From positions 10,596,459 to 10,660,458 of the forward strand of contig CM053261.1 of the NCBI GenBank assembly GCA_028583405.1: 64,000 nt of DNA, read 5' to 3'. A program made the position numbers and the translations under genes. Shown piece by piece: positions 36,306 to 48,348 of this stretch. Under the pieces are notes generated by a model. It was not told where the DNA came from and searched no databases. It was given only the letters and a program-made list of their open reading frames with translations. Each line of letters starts with the position of its first letter. Positions within the stretch are counted from its first letter, which is position 1. Source of the stretch: Pogonophryne albipinna (taxonomy: Eukaryota > Chordata > Actinopteri > Perciformes > Artedidraconidae).

Positions 36306-37305
36306 NNNNNNNNNNNNNNNNNNNNNNNNNNNNNNNNNNNNNNNNNNNNNNNNNNNNNNNNNNNNNNNNNNNNNNNNNNNNNNNNNNNNNNNNNNNNNNN
36401 NNNNNNNNNNNNNNNNNNNNNNNNNNNNNNNNNNNNNNNNNNNNNNNNNNNNNNNNNNNNNNNNNNNNNNNNNNNNNNNNNNNNNNNNNNNNNNNNNNNN
36501 NNNNNNNNNNNNNNNNNNNNNNNNNNNNNNNNNNNNNNNNNNNNNNNNNNNNNNNNNNNNNNNNNNNNNNNNNNNNNNNNNNNNNNNNNNNNNNNNNNNN
36601 NNNNNNNNNNNNNNNNNNNNNNNNNNNNNNNNNNNNNNNNNNNNNNNNNNNNNNNNNNNNNNNNNNNNNNNNNNNNNNNNNNNNNNNNNNNNNNNNNNNN
36701 NNNNNNNNNNNNNNNNNNNNNNNNNNNNNNNNNNNNNNNNNNNNNNNNNNNNNNNNNNNNNNNNNNNNNNNNNNNNNNNNNNNNNNNNNNNNNNNNNNNN
36801 NNNNNNNNNNNNNNNNNNNNNNNNNNNNNNNNNNNNNNNNNNNNNNNNNNNNNNNNNNNNNNNNNNNNNNNNNNNNNNNNNNNNNNNNNNNNNNNNNNNN
36901 NNNNNNNNNNNNNNNNNNNNNNNNNNNNNNNNNNNNNNNNNNNNNNNNNNNNNNNNNNNNNNNNNNNNNNNNNNNNNNNNNNNNNNNNNNNNNNNNNNNN
37001 NNNNNNNNNNNNNNNNNNNNNNNNNNNNNNNNNNNNNNNNNNNNNNNNNNNNNNNNNNNNNNNNNNNNNNNNNNNNNNNNNNNNNNNNNNNNNNNNNNNN
37101 NNNNNNNNNNNNNNNNNNNNNNNNNNNNNNNNNNNNNNNNNNNNNNNNNNNNNNNNNNNNNNNNNNNNNNNNNNNNNNNNNNNNNNNNNNNNNNNNNNNN
37201 NNNNNNNNNNNNNNNNNNNNNNNNNNNNNNNNNNNNNNNNNNNNNNNNNNNNNNNNNNNNNNNNNNNNNNNNNNNNNNNNNNNNNNNNNNNNNNNNNNNN
37301 NNNNN
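36306..37305. other. Assembly gap of exactly 1000 N
   Basis: The round length marks a placeholder of unknown true size. It interrupts the coiled-coil gene. No coding continuation is recognisable to the right. Confidence 0.99.
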
Positions 37306-39589
37306 ATTTATAAGCTACACAAGTTAGGGGTGAAACTACCAAAAAGAAAAATGCCAGCCCAAAAATCTTCCTTTCTTTCTAGATGTTATGCAGCTATGCT
37401 TCCCAGTAGATTTGCTTGTTGTGGTTTGAGAATGTTTTGGTGTTTCTGTGCTGCTCATCTGTGTCTAAACATCATCTGCCCTCATCGCTGTGTGTGATAG
37501 CTCCCCTCCTCGCCGTCTGAATCACAACTCACATCAAAGATCTGCTCAGAGCATCAATCCTGCCTTGGCGCTGCTGATAAAGCAACACCTCATCCGTAAC
37601 TCCAACCACATCCCTCACTTCGGTGCAATCTGCTCGAAACCAGCCTGTACTTGTACGTCTGGGTTTTATTTTTTCATGAAGCAAAACAAAACTGAAGAGC
37701 AGTGCTGGAAGGTGGAGAGCTACAGCAGAAAAGAGAAGGCTGGTCAGAGAGTCACACACTGCTACGTCTGTGACATGAAGAGATCCAGTTACATGCTTTA
37801 ACTTCTGTCTGGGCAAGTCGGAAGCATTCAAGACACCCAACCCCCTCCCAGATATTTCTGATTAAATCAAATAAAAAGCAAGATAATCGAAGCTGCATTT
37901 ATATTTATGAAATCTTATTCACAGGCTGGTGTACGCGGGGGATGATGTCTCGTCCCCCAAAAATCATTCCCAAACAGTCGGCCTGACCCATGCCAAATGC
38001 AGAGGGAAAAGGGTAAGGAGAAAAATGAATAAATCATCAATCTTAATGGCTCATTTCCGTGGGACACTACCCAGACAACTCCTCAACCCGGATCCTCCAT
38101 TAAATCTTTCCATCCACACACACTCGGAGGAACGCATAGAATTCAGGAGTGTATCTAATCCGATGTTTCACACTGACGGGTGAGGGCAGGGAAGCTACCG
38201 GCCCAAACAGGCTGAATTCATGATTTGTTATTTCTGTGCTTGCTTGTCTCTGTTTGTTTTTGTGTCTGGGAAAATTAACCGAGAGACTATACAAACTGAA
38301 GAATTAAAAAACATTTAAAGAGATAAGAAGTAACAGTGGTGGTTCATTAATTAGTGTAGCTTTTTTCTCAATTATGTGATTTAAGTGAGTTTCAATAATA
38401 CTTGTAAAACTAGTCATAAGTATAATAATTGTTAGTGGACTTTGCAAAACATAAACACAAAAACAACCACATAACCCAAAAATAATGATAAAAATGTTAG
38501 TGTAACCACTATATTACCCTATAAGAGAATTAGCAAGTATGTGTTTACATCACATCAGTTTATTTTATATAATGATGAATTGTTATAATTTCAGTATTTT
38601 TAAGGTACTATCTCTTAAGCAAAAGCCATCACCCTATGAAAGCCATAAGATGAGGTGGAAAGCTTTACAATAATTATTATAAGTGGACTTCAACTTAAGG
38701 CGACCTTTTCTTATTAGAAATGAAATCATTTTCTTTAGAAAAAAATTATGAATTTCTTCAGAGTTTTTAACACATTTAGAAACGGTTTAAACCTCATGAA
38801 CACATTGGTGTAAAGAGATTAAAATGTTTTTCTAAATCGCAGTAAGAATCTGATCATTTCTTTAAGCTATGTTACAATGTGTTATCAAGCACACATTATG
38901 GATGCTTTGAAAGGAATTGTTTGAAAATAAAGTAATACCATTTTAGTAAACTTAAAATGGCTGTAGATTAAAAGTGTGTCATATAACGTGTGCGGCTAGC
39001 TTCCAGCAGCGTTAACCTACATTATTGAGAGTTGTAACAAAATAAACATTAGCCATTTGATGCTTCAGGACGCAGATGTGAAATCAGATGAAGAAAATAG
39101 AGAGGGGAGATATTTTTCTCTGTGCTATCAGTCACTATATCTGCCGTTCAGTGTCATCCTCCAATGGCCTCTGCTCCTGTTGTCTCCTCGCAATGATGTT
39201 ATGTACACACACCTGATGATTAATATGCAGCCATGAAGCAGTGAAAAGAGGAGCGACGGGTAGAGAGGAAACAGAGGGGAGAAAGGCCTGATGGGAATCT
39301 TTTCGGGACAGTAAACACTGCATGAATTAACCTATCAGAGCTGACAACGTGAGGCGTGATCAGCAAACAAATGGAGAGAGGGCGAAAGGAGAAAGAATAT
39401 AGTATATACACAGATTATATAATTTACTTAAAAATAGGACAATAGAGCTTTTGAGAATGTGTATATATTTAAATATAGATGTATCCTTTATTGGTTCAGC
39501 TTCAGGTCGTTCTTAGTGTTACTGCTATTAATAAAAGTCATTGTTTTCCAAAATGCTGCGTCTGCATGTGTGTAATAGTGTGTTAAGTG

Positions 39590-39740
39590 CGTACTCAATG
39601 TCAATCAAAGCAGTTTCTAATTAAGAGTTGCTGTGCAAGGTTAGCGATTGTTGCCAGGGAAGGAAATCACTATCAGCGGCCCATTTTCATATGAATGAGC
39701 TTATTTAATTAAACTGAACAGCTAATGAGAGCCTATATCA
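39590..39740. promoter_or_regulatory. Candidate conserved non-coding element 1
   Basis: A non-repetitive block dense in homeodomain-type TAAT/ATTA cores, with TTTCTAATTAAGAG, CATTTTCATATGAATGAG and TTATTTAATTAAAC, is embedded among SOX-like (CAATCAAAG) and other compact motifs. It resembles vertebrate developmental enhancers in texture. The judgement is from appearance only. Confidence 0.3.
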
Positions 39741-40454
39741 AAAATAATACAATGTTTTACCAGCCATGTAAGAAGGGAACAAAAAAAAACCTGCGATGGT
39801 GACATATAGAACGAAAAGGAGCTGAAGAGACAAACGGAAGTGAAAGGCAGGCAGATTAACTGGTTCTGAGCAGAAAACAGATATCTGTTGTCTTTGAACC
39901 TGTAATGTTATTTCTGCGCCGACAGAAGCTCAAAGAATCCAGAGGCCCAGATTGAGTTAGACTTTGGTGCACAAAAGGAAACGAGGAGGAGAAAGAGAGA
40001 GAGAATAAATGTCGACTTGCGTGTTGTAAGGCTGAACCACGTCGGAGAGCGAGAGAAGCAGGAAGGGAGATCTCAGATGAAAAGCAGAAAAAAAACTCTC
40101 TTCCATTGTCGGAGTCTGTGTTGGTGTGTGTGTGTGTGGCTGTCAGGCATGCACGCATACTTGTGTGGCTGCTATCATTTTTCCATTTGAAGGTTAATTA
40201 ACGCTTGAAGTAAAAGCTACAGGACTGCAAATCAAAGACAGTAAACAGTCTTCCAGCCGCCTCAGGGGATTATTAGAAAAATAAATGAAAGCTGCGTAAA
40301 ACAATTAAAATATTTGAAATGTGAACTTTGAGAGGCAGTTTTCTCTCCGCTTCACTTTGATAACACTAAAATGAACAAGGACAAGTCACTGCTATAGATC
40401 AATAAGAAAACAAGGTATACAAAAAAGTGAATAAAGAGTAAACTGCAAAATGAT

Positions 40455-40885
40455 GCGTACGTTACATTACATTGCATTTAGCTGACGCTTTTATCCAAAG
40501 CGACTCACAATAAGTGCATTCGACCAACAAAATACAAACTTGAAGAAAACAGAATCATATAAGTACATCAGGTTTCATAGAGCCAAACATTTAAAGTGCT
40601 ACTCAACTGGCTTTAGGTAAGCCAGTCCTTTATTAGTATATAAGTGCTTTGTTAATAGTTCTATTGCTCGAAGTGGAGTTGAAAGAGATGAGTTTTCAGT
40701 CTGCGCCGGAAGGTGTGTAAGCTATCTGCTGTCCTGATGTCAGCGGGGAGCTCATTCCACCATTTTGGAGCCAGGATAGCAAACCCACGTGTTTTTGCTG
40801 ATGGGAACTTGGGTCCCCCTCGCAGTGCGGGTGCAGCGAGCCGTTTGGCTGATGCAGAGCGCAGTGCACGCGGTGGGGTGTATGG
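40455..40885. repeat. Dispersed teleost repeat (ACATTTAGCTGACGC type)
   Basis: TTACATTACATTGCATTTAG, CTGACGCTTTTATCCAAAGC and, further on, GGGAGCTCATTCCACCATTT with GGAGCCAGGATAGCAAAC are phrases common across fish genomes. It is probably the tail of a retroelement. No coding capacity. Confidence 0.75.
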
Positions 40886-43820
40886 CGTACAAAATTAGAT
40901 ACATTTAAAATATATTACATTTCTAAAAAATGTAAGATGACAACCTAATAATCATAGAGGTTCCCTTTTTTGATACTTCAAACTGAAAACTACAGATTAA
41001 TGCAGGAGCCAGTGGGCAAGCAGCAAAAAACACAAGGGGGAGGCACAAAAATGCAATTTAGGCTCCTTGAAAGTAGAAGAAGTGACAAAGTGGGTGTTAT
41101 GTTAGTGGTTTGGAGGGCAGTGTGTATGTTTGATTTGGGGCTGTGCTGCGTGCATGTCAACACCCTCAATCTGGAAAACCAGAGGGATATGGGCTAATTA
41201 AGACGGGAGACAACCGAAGGGGCAAAACAGGGAAGAAATCAAATTAAAGGAAAGAGGGGGATTAGTGAGAGAGGGAAAGTGCTTTCTACTTTTTTCTAGA
41301 GTTTAGCTCAAACATTTGAGAGGAAAAAACAAAGTGGGGCAGTAATCGGGGAATGAAGTGTTAGATGAGAGCTTTTGCTAAAACTGGCTTTGGAAGTTAT
41401 TTCAGACCACATTTGCATCACATGAACCCCCCTGCCTTGTTTTTACATTCCCTTTATCTTTTGGTCCCTTTTTAAGTCTCTTTCCCTCTGTCTATGTCTG
41501 TCTTTCTGTCTCCTTTTAGTTCTCTCAGAGGAGCTGTCCCTGTCCCAGCCCCGGAGCTCGTATCTGATGGGCAGCGGGCCACTGTTTTCATAAACACAGT
41601 TTTTGGAGGGCTAGCATACATAAACAGCAGCACCACAGGCTGCAGTGTCAGATCTCCTCTAAACCTCCGTCACTCACTCTGCTCTTCTAAAAGCCCCATC
41701 AGGCAGTGTTTGGGCCAGCCTGACAGTCCCGGGCTTTCAGACGGGTCCCAGACAGAACCAGCGCCATGTTTGGGTCGCCCTGCCGACTCTGAGCCCCCCG
41801 GCCCGTCAGAACCCCGCCTGTCAGTCCAGGATTAACTCTGTATACACTGGTCCATTACAGTACACACAGCGTAGGCCTCAGGGCACAATAAATAACCTTT
41901 AATCTGATAACCTTGTGTTTGCTTAAAAAAGTATAGAGGGCTGTGCGGGTTTAAAATGGTATGTTAGCATCTTACTCTATGAAGAACCTTTACATCTCTA
42001 AACAGTTTTTTTTCTGATAAAAAAAAGAACTGTGTGTGGTTTCCTACAGCTGAGAGTCTGAGGTTCCTACGTGTGCTTTGGGTTTTCCGGGGCTCCAAAA
42101 ACCTCTGCGTGGCAGTGCAGCAGCTGTATAATACATACACACATTAAATGAATATATATTTTGTATTTATCCACCTTCATAACAATAAGCCTACAGAACA
42201 ATAGAATAACTTTTGGTAGGCTTAATCATCCCTGTTTCAAAATCCAATAAAATAATTTAAAGCCGCTATTAATTAGCCATCGTCATTAAAGATGAAATGA
42301 CAACATTTATCTGTAAGGTTTGGGACAACCAAATAACTATGACTCTACTCTGCTGTTCTGGTCAGCTAATGGAGCAATTTAGCGTCTTTCAGCGTGTACT
42401 TTTGGCTAAAGCTCAGTTCACCGTTCTCAGTCATTTTTGCAGCAGCAGCTGTTGCACGAAAATAAATCTCTTTAAACCCGATGCATCACAGAGTTTACAG
42501 ACAAAGTTAGTGACTAGCTGTTATAGAGAGAATATAGTGGATATTCTTTCACTATTAAGCACTTTTGTGTTAGACACATTGACGTGAATAAGACACTCTT
42601 CGAACTTCACTGATAAATTAAACAAGTCGCTAAATATATTTGGATTTGGGAAAGCTAGCGATACAGGCTTTAGACACATAAGGAGTGAGTTAGGACTTTG
42701 TTTATGACTATCATGTTTGGTCCCTTATCTAAACACAACATCTACCTCTGGGTTGCAGCAGACCAAAAGGACTCCCCTCAAGACATTTCATTAGATTGTG
42801 AAACAAGCATGAAAATCCAAGAATAGCTGACATCTCTTTGACATGTCTTAAAGTGGAAGTGACTTTTTCACATGACCCTACACATCTCATGACCCCACCA
42901 GCAGCACTTTTAGTTGAACTGCACCCCCAGTTTAAAGCGCACGTCCCTGCAGCCTGAAGTCTCCTCAGCAGTAACACAACGCTCAAAAGGGAACAGCTTC
43001 AGGCTTTTCCTTCAGATTCATTACTATGTTGGTTTAGCATAATTATAGCGAAAAATGTTGTGCCGACAAACGACCTCAAACTAAAATCCAGTAGTTTAAT
43101 ACTAGTTTAAGCTCTACACTGAGCTGAACGCAATCTTGACAAAAATTCAGACTAAGAGAGTATAATTCGAATCAACTGAATCCTATCGTTTTGCAGAACA
43201 TTTAAATTTGCTTGGGAAAAAAACCCATTTTGAAAGACTTGATGTTGGCATGTGTTATCTGGGATGTAATGTTTAACTTAATTTACATTCAGATAGTTTT
43301 AATAGTTATAAGGGATTATTAGCCATTAGATAAGTGACTATTAACTATTAACTGTCCACTTCATTAAATTAAAATAGAGAACAGAGTAATTTATAACATA
43401 CGACTTGGCTTGTTTGATCATTTAAGCATGTACTTTTCTTTGTTTTCTGTAGTGTGTATTTCTTTGTTCTATTTCATGGGAGTAAAAAGGATGTGTTATT
43501 ACCTGGTGTAGTAGAATAATAAATAAAGGGAGGCTGTAGGAGGTGCTTCCTCACTATTTTGCTAGTGTGAACATTTATCTCTGCCTCCTCCTCTTCTCTA
43601 CAGTATGTGAAAGTGAGTGACAGGGTACAGGCTGACATTTTTTAAGGTGATGCTGCAGGCGACCTCTGACCTGAACATCTGGACTCTGCTGAGCTCAGCT
43701 GTAATGATCGCTATTCTTCCCCCATCAGCCTCTGCCTTTCACTGACTGTCCTCTCGTCCTGAGGTGACGAGGAGAGAGATGAGAGGTTGACAGCAGCAGT
43801 GAGAACAAAAAAACAGTTTT

Positions 43821-43938
<118 letters not shown>

Positions 43939-44814
43939 CAGGGTATGAAAGCAGAATATCAATACATTGCTTTTATTGAGGTACCAGCACTAATTAGCAT
44001 TTTCTTTGTCTGCGTAAATGATACTAGAATAGAAGTGCAAACAATACAGTGGTTTTGTCTAAAACTAACTGACACACTTTGACTCAAAGAATCTGCACTG
44101 ATATTAAAAATAGGTTCATTTAGAAATGTGAACAATGCCATAGAGAGACAAGTTCATTTGGAATTTAAATATAATTATAACTAACTCTATTAACGCTGTA
44201 ATACCACAACTCATCACTAAGTGAGGCAGATTGAGATAGATTTGTCTCGATATTATTTGTATAAGCAGATCTACAATCCATGTCTGACTGTGCAGTCTGA
44301 TTATATAAATGCAAACCCACAGAATGCAGAAAGACGTTACCAGCAAGTGCTATCTGACAATGAAGCCAAAATACATTATATTTAAACAGCATAAAATGTT
44401 TTTCTCCCAAAACTGCGTGTGTGTTAAATGATATTTTGGTTTAAGTTCAATAGTTTAAAAAATGGTTTGTAAATTGAATTTAATTATTCACATTTTCTGA
44501 TTTGTGTGCTGGCTACGATTATTCTATCCAATAGCAGTTTCAACAACTATAAGCAACAACCTGACCAGCTACACTGCACGCACACAATAAGGCATCAATA
44601 AATAAGTGTAGTATCATTAAAGTCGCTTTGTTGCTAAAACTTAATGATTACTTTGAATGCAAGACAATTATATTTTTGATGATCTAACAAACTAAAAAAA
44701 CATTTCAGCAACAGTGAAAGCAAGTCTGACATTGCACATCAATAAAGGTGTTATTGGCAGGCCTGTATTTACGACCAGGATTTATAAAAGGCATTTAAAA
44801 AAAAATAAAAAAAT

Positions 44815-45065
44815 TCACAGCTGATGGGGGGTGGGGTAGGAGATAACAAGCAGTGCCGGAAATGGAGGAGGCGCCTGAAAGAGGCTGTGGCGGTATTAAT
44901 TAAACAATGCCCTTTTTAATCATAGCTAATTATATTTGCAGGCGCGGGTTGAGAGGAGCGAGGGGGCTGAGGGTGATTCTATCTGCGTCTGTGCTCATTA
45001 GCACGGTGGAGCTGTCTGATACAGCTTCTGTCATCATATAATCAGCAATAAACATAATCTATGTC
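44815..45065. promoter_or_regulatory. Candidate conserved non-coding element 2
   Basis: A complex, non-repetitive block contains a GATA site (AGATAA at 44841-44846) and GGTATTAATTAAACAATGCC. It also contains TTTTTAATCATAGCTAATTA next to GC-rich text. The texture is enhancer-like. Sequence comparison is needed to support conservation. Confidence 0.3.
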
Positions 45066-45524
45066 CGAGGTGATACTGTTACAACAACTAAGACTAACAC
45101 CTAACATAGCTGGTAAGAGATCAACCATACATATGCCACCAAACAATACAAACTGCGAATATAATAGTCGGAAGTAAGACAGGAATATATTTTAGTGATG
45201 AGAGCATGTTCGCAGCCTAACCATCTCCCCACTGGTTAAATTGTTAATTAATGTTCCACCCATTTATCAGTCAAACGAGTCTTTTCAATCTCTTCTGCCT
45301 TGAACCACAATTTAAACTCTATTCTTGCCCTCCTCCTTCTCCCTGTCAATATTCCTGCCTCTGTTCCCTTCCCTATGTTTCTTTCTGCCTGTTATCTCTG
45401 TTCATCAGCGACCGTTTCACATCTATAAACATTCGGGAGCTCAAATGTTGACCCTCGACTCCTGGCTGACCTGGAGGTCACCAGCAAAAAGGGAACAGGG
45501 GTATTGGAGGGAAATAAGTCTTAT

Positions 45525-45759
45525 CTTAAATCTTGTCTTAAAGACTTTTCTTTTTGCCGCTGCTTTTAATTGAACTATTCACATCTTAAACTGCACTGTA
45601 ACTTTTATCCATGTATTTTTTCTTTTAATGTTTATTTTATTAGCTTTTCTTTTTAATGACTGATTTTAAATGCCATTTTCTTAATGTCTTTCATTTTTTG
45701 TAAAGCACTTTGAATTGTCTTGTGTTGAAAGGTGCTATATAAATAAACTTGCCTTGCCT
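45525..45759 (+). mobile_element. 3'-end fragment of the same LINE family as 26265-27232
   Basis: It encodes TFLFAAAFN then a stop, followed by the shared 3' UTR (AACTGCACTGTAACTTTTAT..., TTGTAAAGCACTTTGAATTG) and the tail AAATAAACTTGCCTTGCCTA. It is heavily 5'-truncated. Confidence 0.85.
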
Positions 45760-45933
45760 ATCTCTGGAGTGAAAGAGGAGTCATTTTTAAAAGGAGAATA
45801 TATGGAGTCTTATGGGGAATTATTTGAATCAAGCCATAAACGCAGGTCAAGATGAGCATGAGGAACAGCAGGTGTGTGTGATCACGTTCCCATGTCAGGT
45901 ATAAACCTCTTGCCCTGGCTTGGTGGCTTGGTG

Positions 45934-45937
<4 letters not shown>

Positions 45938-46009
<72 letters not shown>
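45938..46009. repeat. (TG)n microsatellite
   Basis: About 36 uninterrupted TG units. Confidence 0.97.
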
Positions 46010-47694
46010 GCGAGGCGAGGTGAGAACACACTCCCAGTTGCAGTCCCATAGCCTTCCTGTCTTTAGCCTCCTGCCACAATCAGCTACGGCTCTAAAAGCA
46101 GCTTATGAACTCACCTAAGCTCGAGAGACTGTGGTGTCTCTCTCTCCCCACACACACACTCTCACACAGACACAACAGGATTTTCAAGCATGTTAAAACA
46201 TAGTGGGGAAACGCGGTACACAGCCTTTGTGTTAATGAAACGTGAGAGGATCTTTATCAGACAAGGCGGTGGAAAATCATCATCTTCTTACGAGACTCAT
46301 TGGCAAATTGATTCAGTGTTTACAGTTATATCAAGAAAGAACTCAAATAAGTGTGTATGAAATATTTTAGTTTTAACATATTCTTCTTAGATATTTGATA
46401 TTTATTAAATGAATAAATTGTTTTTTTAGATCTAAAATACTTCAACTGACCGTATTGCATCAATGACATCATATATGTATATGTGCATGGTATTATTCTA
46501 CCTGTGAAATGATGACATTAAGTTCAATATTTAGGAGCCTAAAAGATGATTTCTATGACTGTCTCATGAAGAGACGTCAGGCCAGGAATGGGCAGAGAAA
46601 AAGGTTTTAAATAAAAACTAGAGAGAAAGAGAAATTGGAAAGACATAGGAGTAAAAAGCTAAATCATTTTTTTCCCTGTCTGGTTTTCTATAAGAGGAAC
46701 GAGAGGAGATAAGACTAAAAGGACTGTCACTCAGAGGAACAATCCTTCCAGTGTCCCCTCTTGCTCCTGCGGCTCCTCCCTCCTCCCTCTCTCTCCAATT
46801 TCCACAGATTCCTGCTAAGATAGAGTCGCTGTTCACAGGGACAGTTTGCTGACATCATCCGCTACATACCGAGCGTCCTGCACTCTCACTGCACCGCCCC
46901 ACGACACTTCTGAGACAGGATGGACACACACATACACAAAACACTGACACGGGATAGGACTGGCTGATGAATAGCCCCATCAATATGCATTTTCATTCTT
47001 ACATGTTTTGTTACTCTTAACAGTTTTTTCCTTTTTTACTAATTCATACATGGTAAATGAGAACATTTTCAAAACAAGAGGATGTCACGTGTACATAAAA
47101 CAGCATCAATCTCTTAATACTCCAGTGTACACTTCATTTATATTTATTTACTCTTTTATAGCCACTTCAAATCCAGTGACAAAATGATTATATATTACAC
47201 AAAAAGTACACAATTACAAGAGATTATTTTTGTAAGACCATGTATTGATCATGCTTTGCAGACCAGCGTAATATCATTCAGTAGTTTCTAACAGCATGCC
47301 TCTGTAGTAAGTTCACTTCTTATGGATATTAGTTACCGTTGGGATTGTTTATGTATCGAATTGATTCTGGAAAGAGTGTAAGTGTGCATAACTCTCTTAA
47401 AATGTGCTCATTATGCTGTAAAGTACAGATGACAGCATTAAAGTTTGGGGTTCACTGAATGGGAATAGTATCTCTTTTGACTGCTGTATGCCGCTGTTGG
47501 TACTGCACCAACAAACTGCAGCTTGCTGGAGTGCTTCATATTTAAAAAGTATATATTTTGTACATAAACACTGTTTTGGGTTTTTTGTGGGGTTTGGGCC
47601 ACAAGTATCTCGTCCATTTTTGAAGTTGTATTATGCAATATCAATGTTCACACAGAAAATATCAGTCAGAAACACATTTTCAGCAAAGGTTTGC

Positions 47695-47700
47695 TTTATT
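47695..47700 (-). terminator. eefsec: Candidate eefsec polyadenylation signal
   Basis: TTTATT on the plus strand reads AATAAA on the minus strand, about 650 bp past the eefsec stop codon. Other AT-rich hexamers nearby make the choice uncertain. Confidence 0.4.
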
Positions 47701-48348
47701 AATTTTTCTGAAATCACTCATTCATCTTAAGAAACTTCTAGACTGGGATAACCTCTATCCTCGGCCAAATGAGGCTCTACAAACTGTCAATAAAGTCTAA
47801 TGAAATGACAAAGGGAAATATTGCAATACGAACAAATCCTTTTGAAATCACACAGTCAATAAAACCCAAAATAAAACATGACCTTTATCCCAGCCAGAGA
47901 GCAAGAAGCGAGTGCAGTGACCTGTGGAAATCCTGGAGTCAGTATTTCTGTAATTCTAGCTGATGTGTTTTTGCCAATCAAGGCTCAGCGAAATCAGAAA
48001 CATAATGAAAAAGAAGTTTGCTGCAAGTCAAAAGAATTGATTCAGACAAAACAGTACTGATTGGTTAAGACAACTCAAAAGCATCGGGAACAAAAAAGCT
48101 GCTTCCACCCTTGTGATGAAGCAAACTGGATTAAGTCCTTCTCCATGAAGGGAGACAAAAAAAGGAATTACTTCACATGCATTCAGCATTCCACAATCAT
48201 TGCATTTCAGCAGACTGTCGCCATCACAGGAAAATGATCATACCCCTGATACAGAGGCCAGTATTCCCTTCACCTCTACATGACCTCTGGGACGGCCCTG
48301 TCTGAAGCACTAGGACACCATGACAGGCTGAAGTGAGGGCAACACTGG

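Noticed and set aside
37490..37801. 103-codon frame right of the gap, considered as continuation of the coiled-coil gene
   Set aside because: Composition is Cys/His/Ser-rich, not heptad-like, and no homology is apparent.
41494..41835. 113-codon Pro/Ser-rich frame
   Set aside because: No domain, no convincing splice sites, composition explained by local GC richness.
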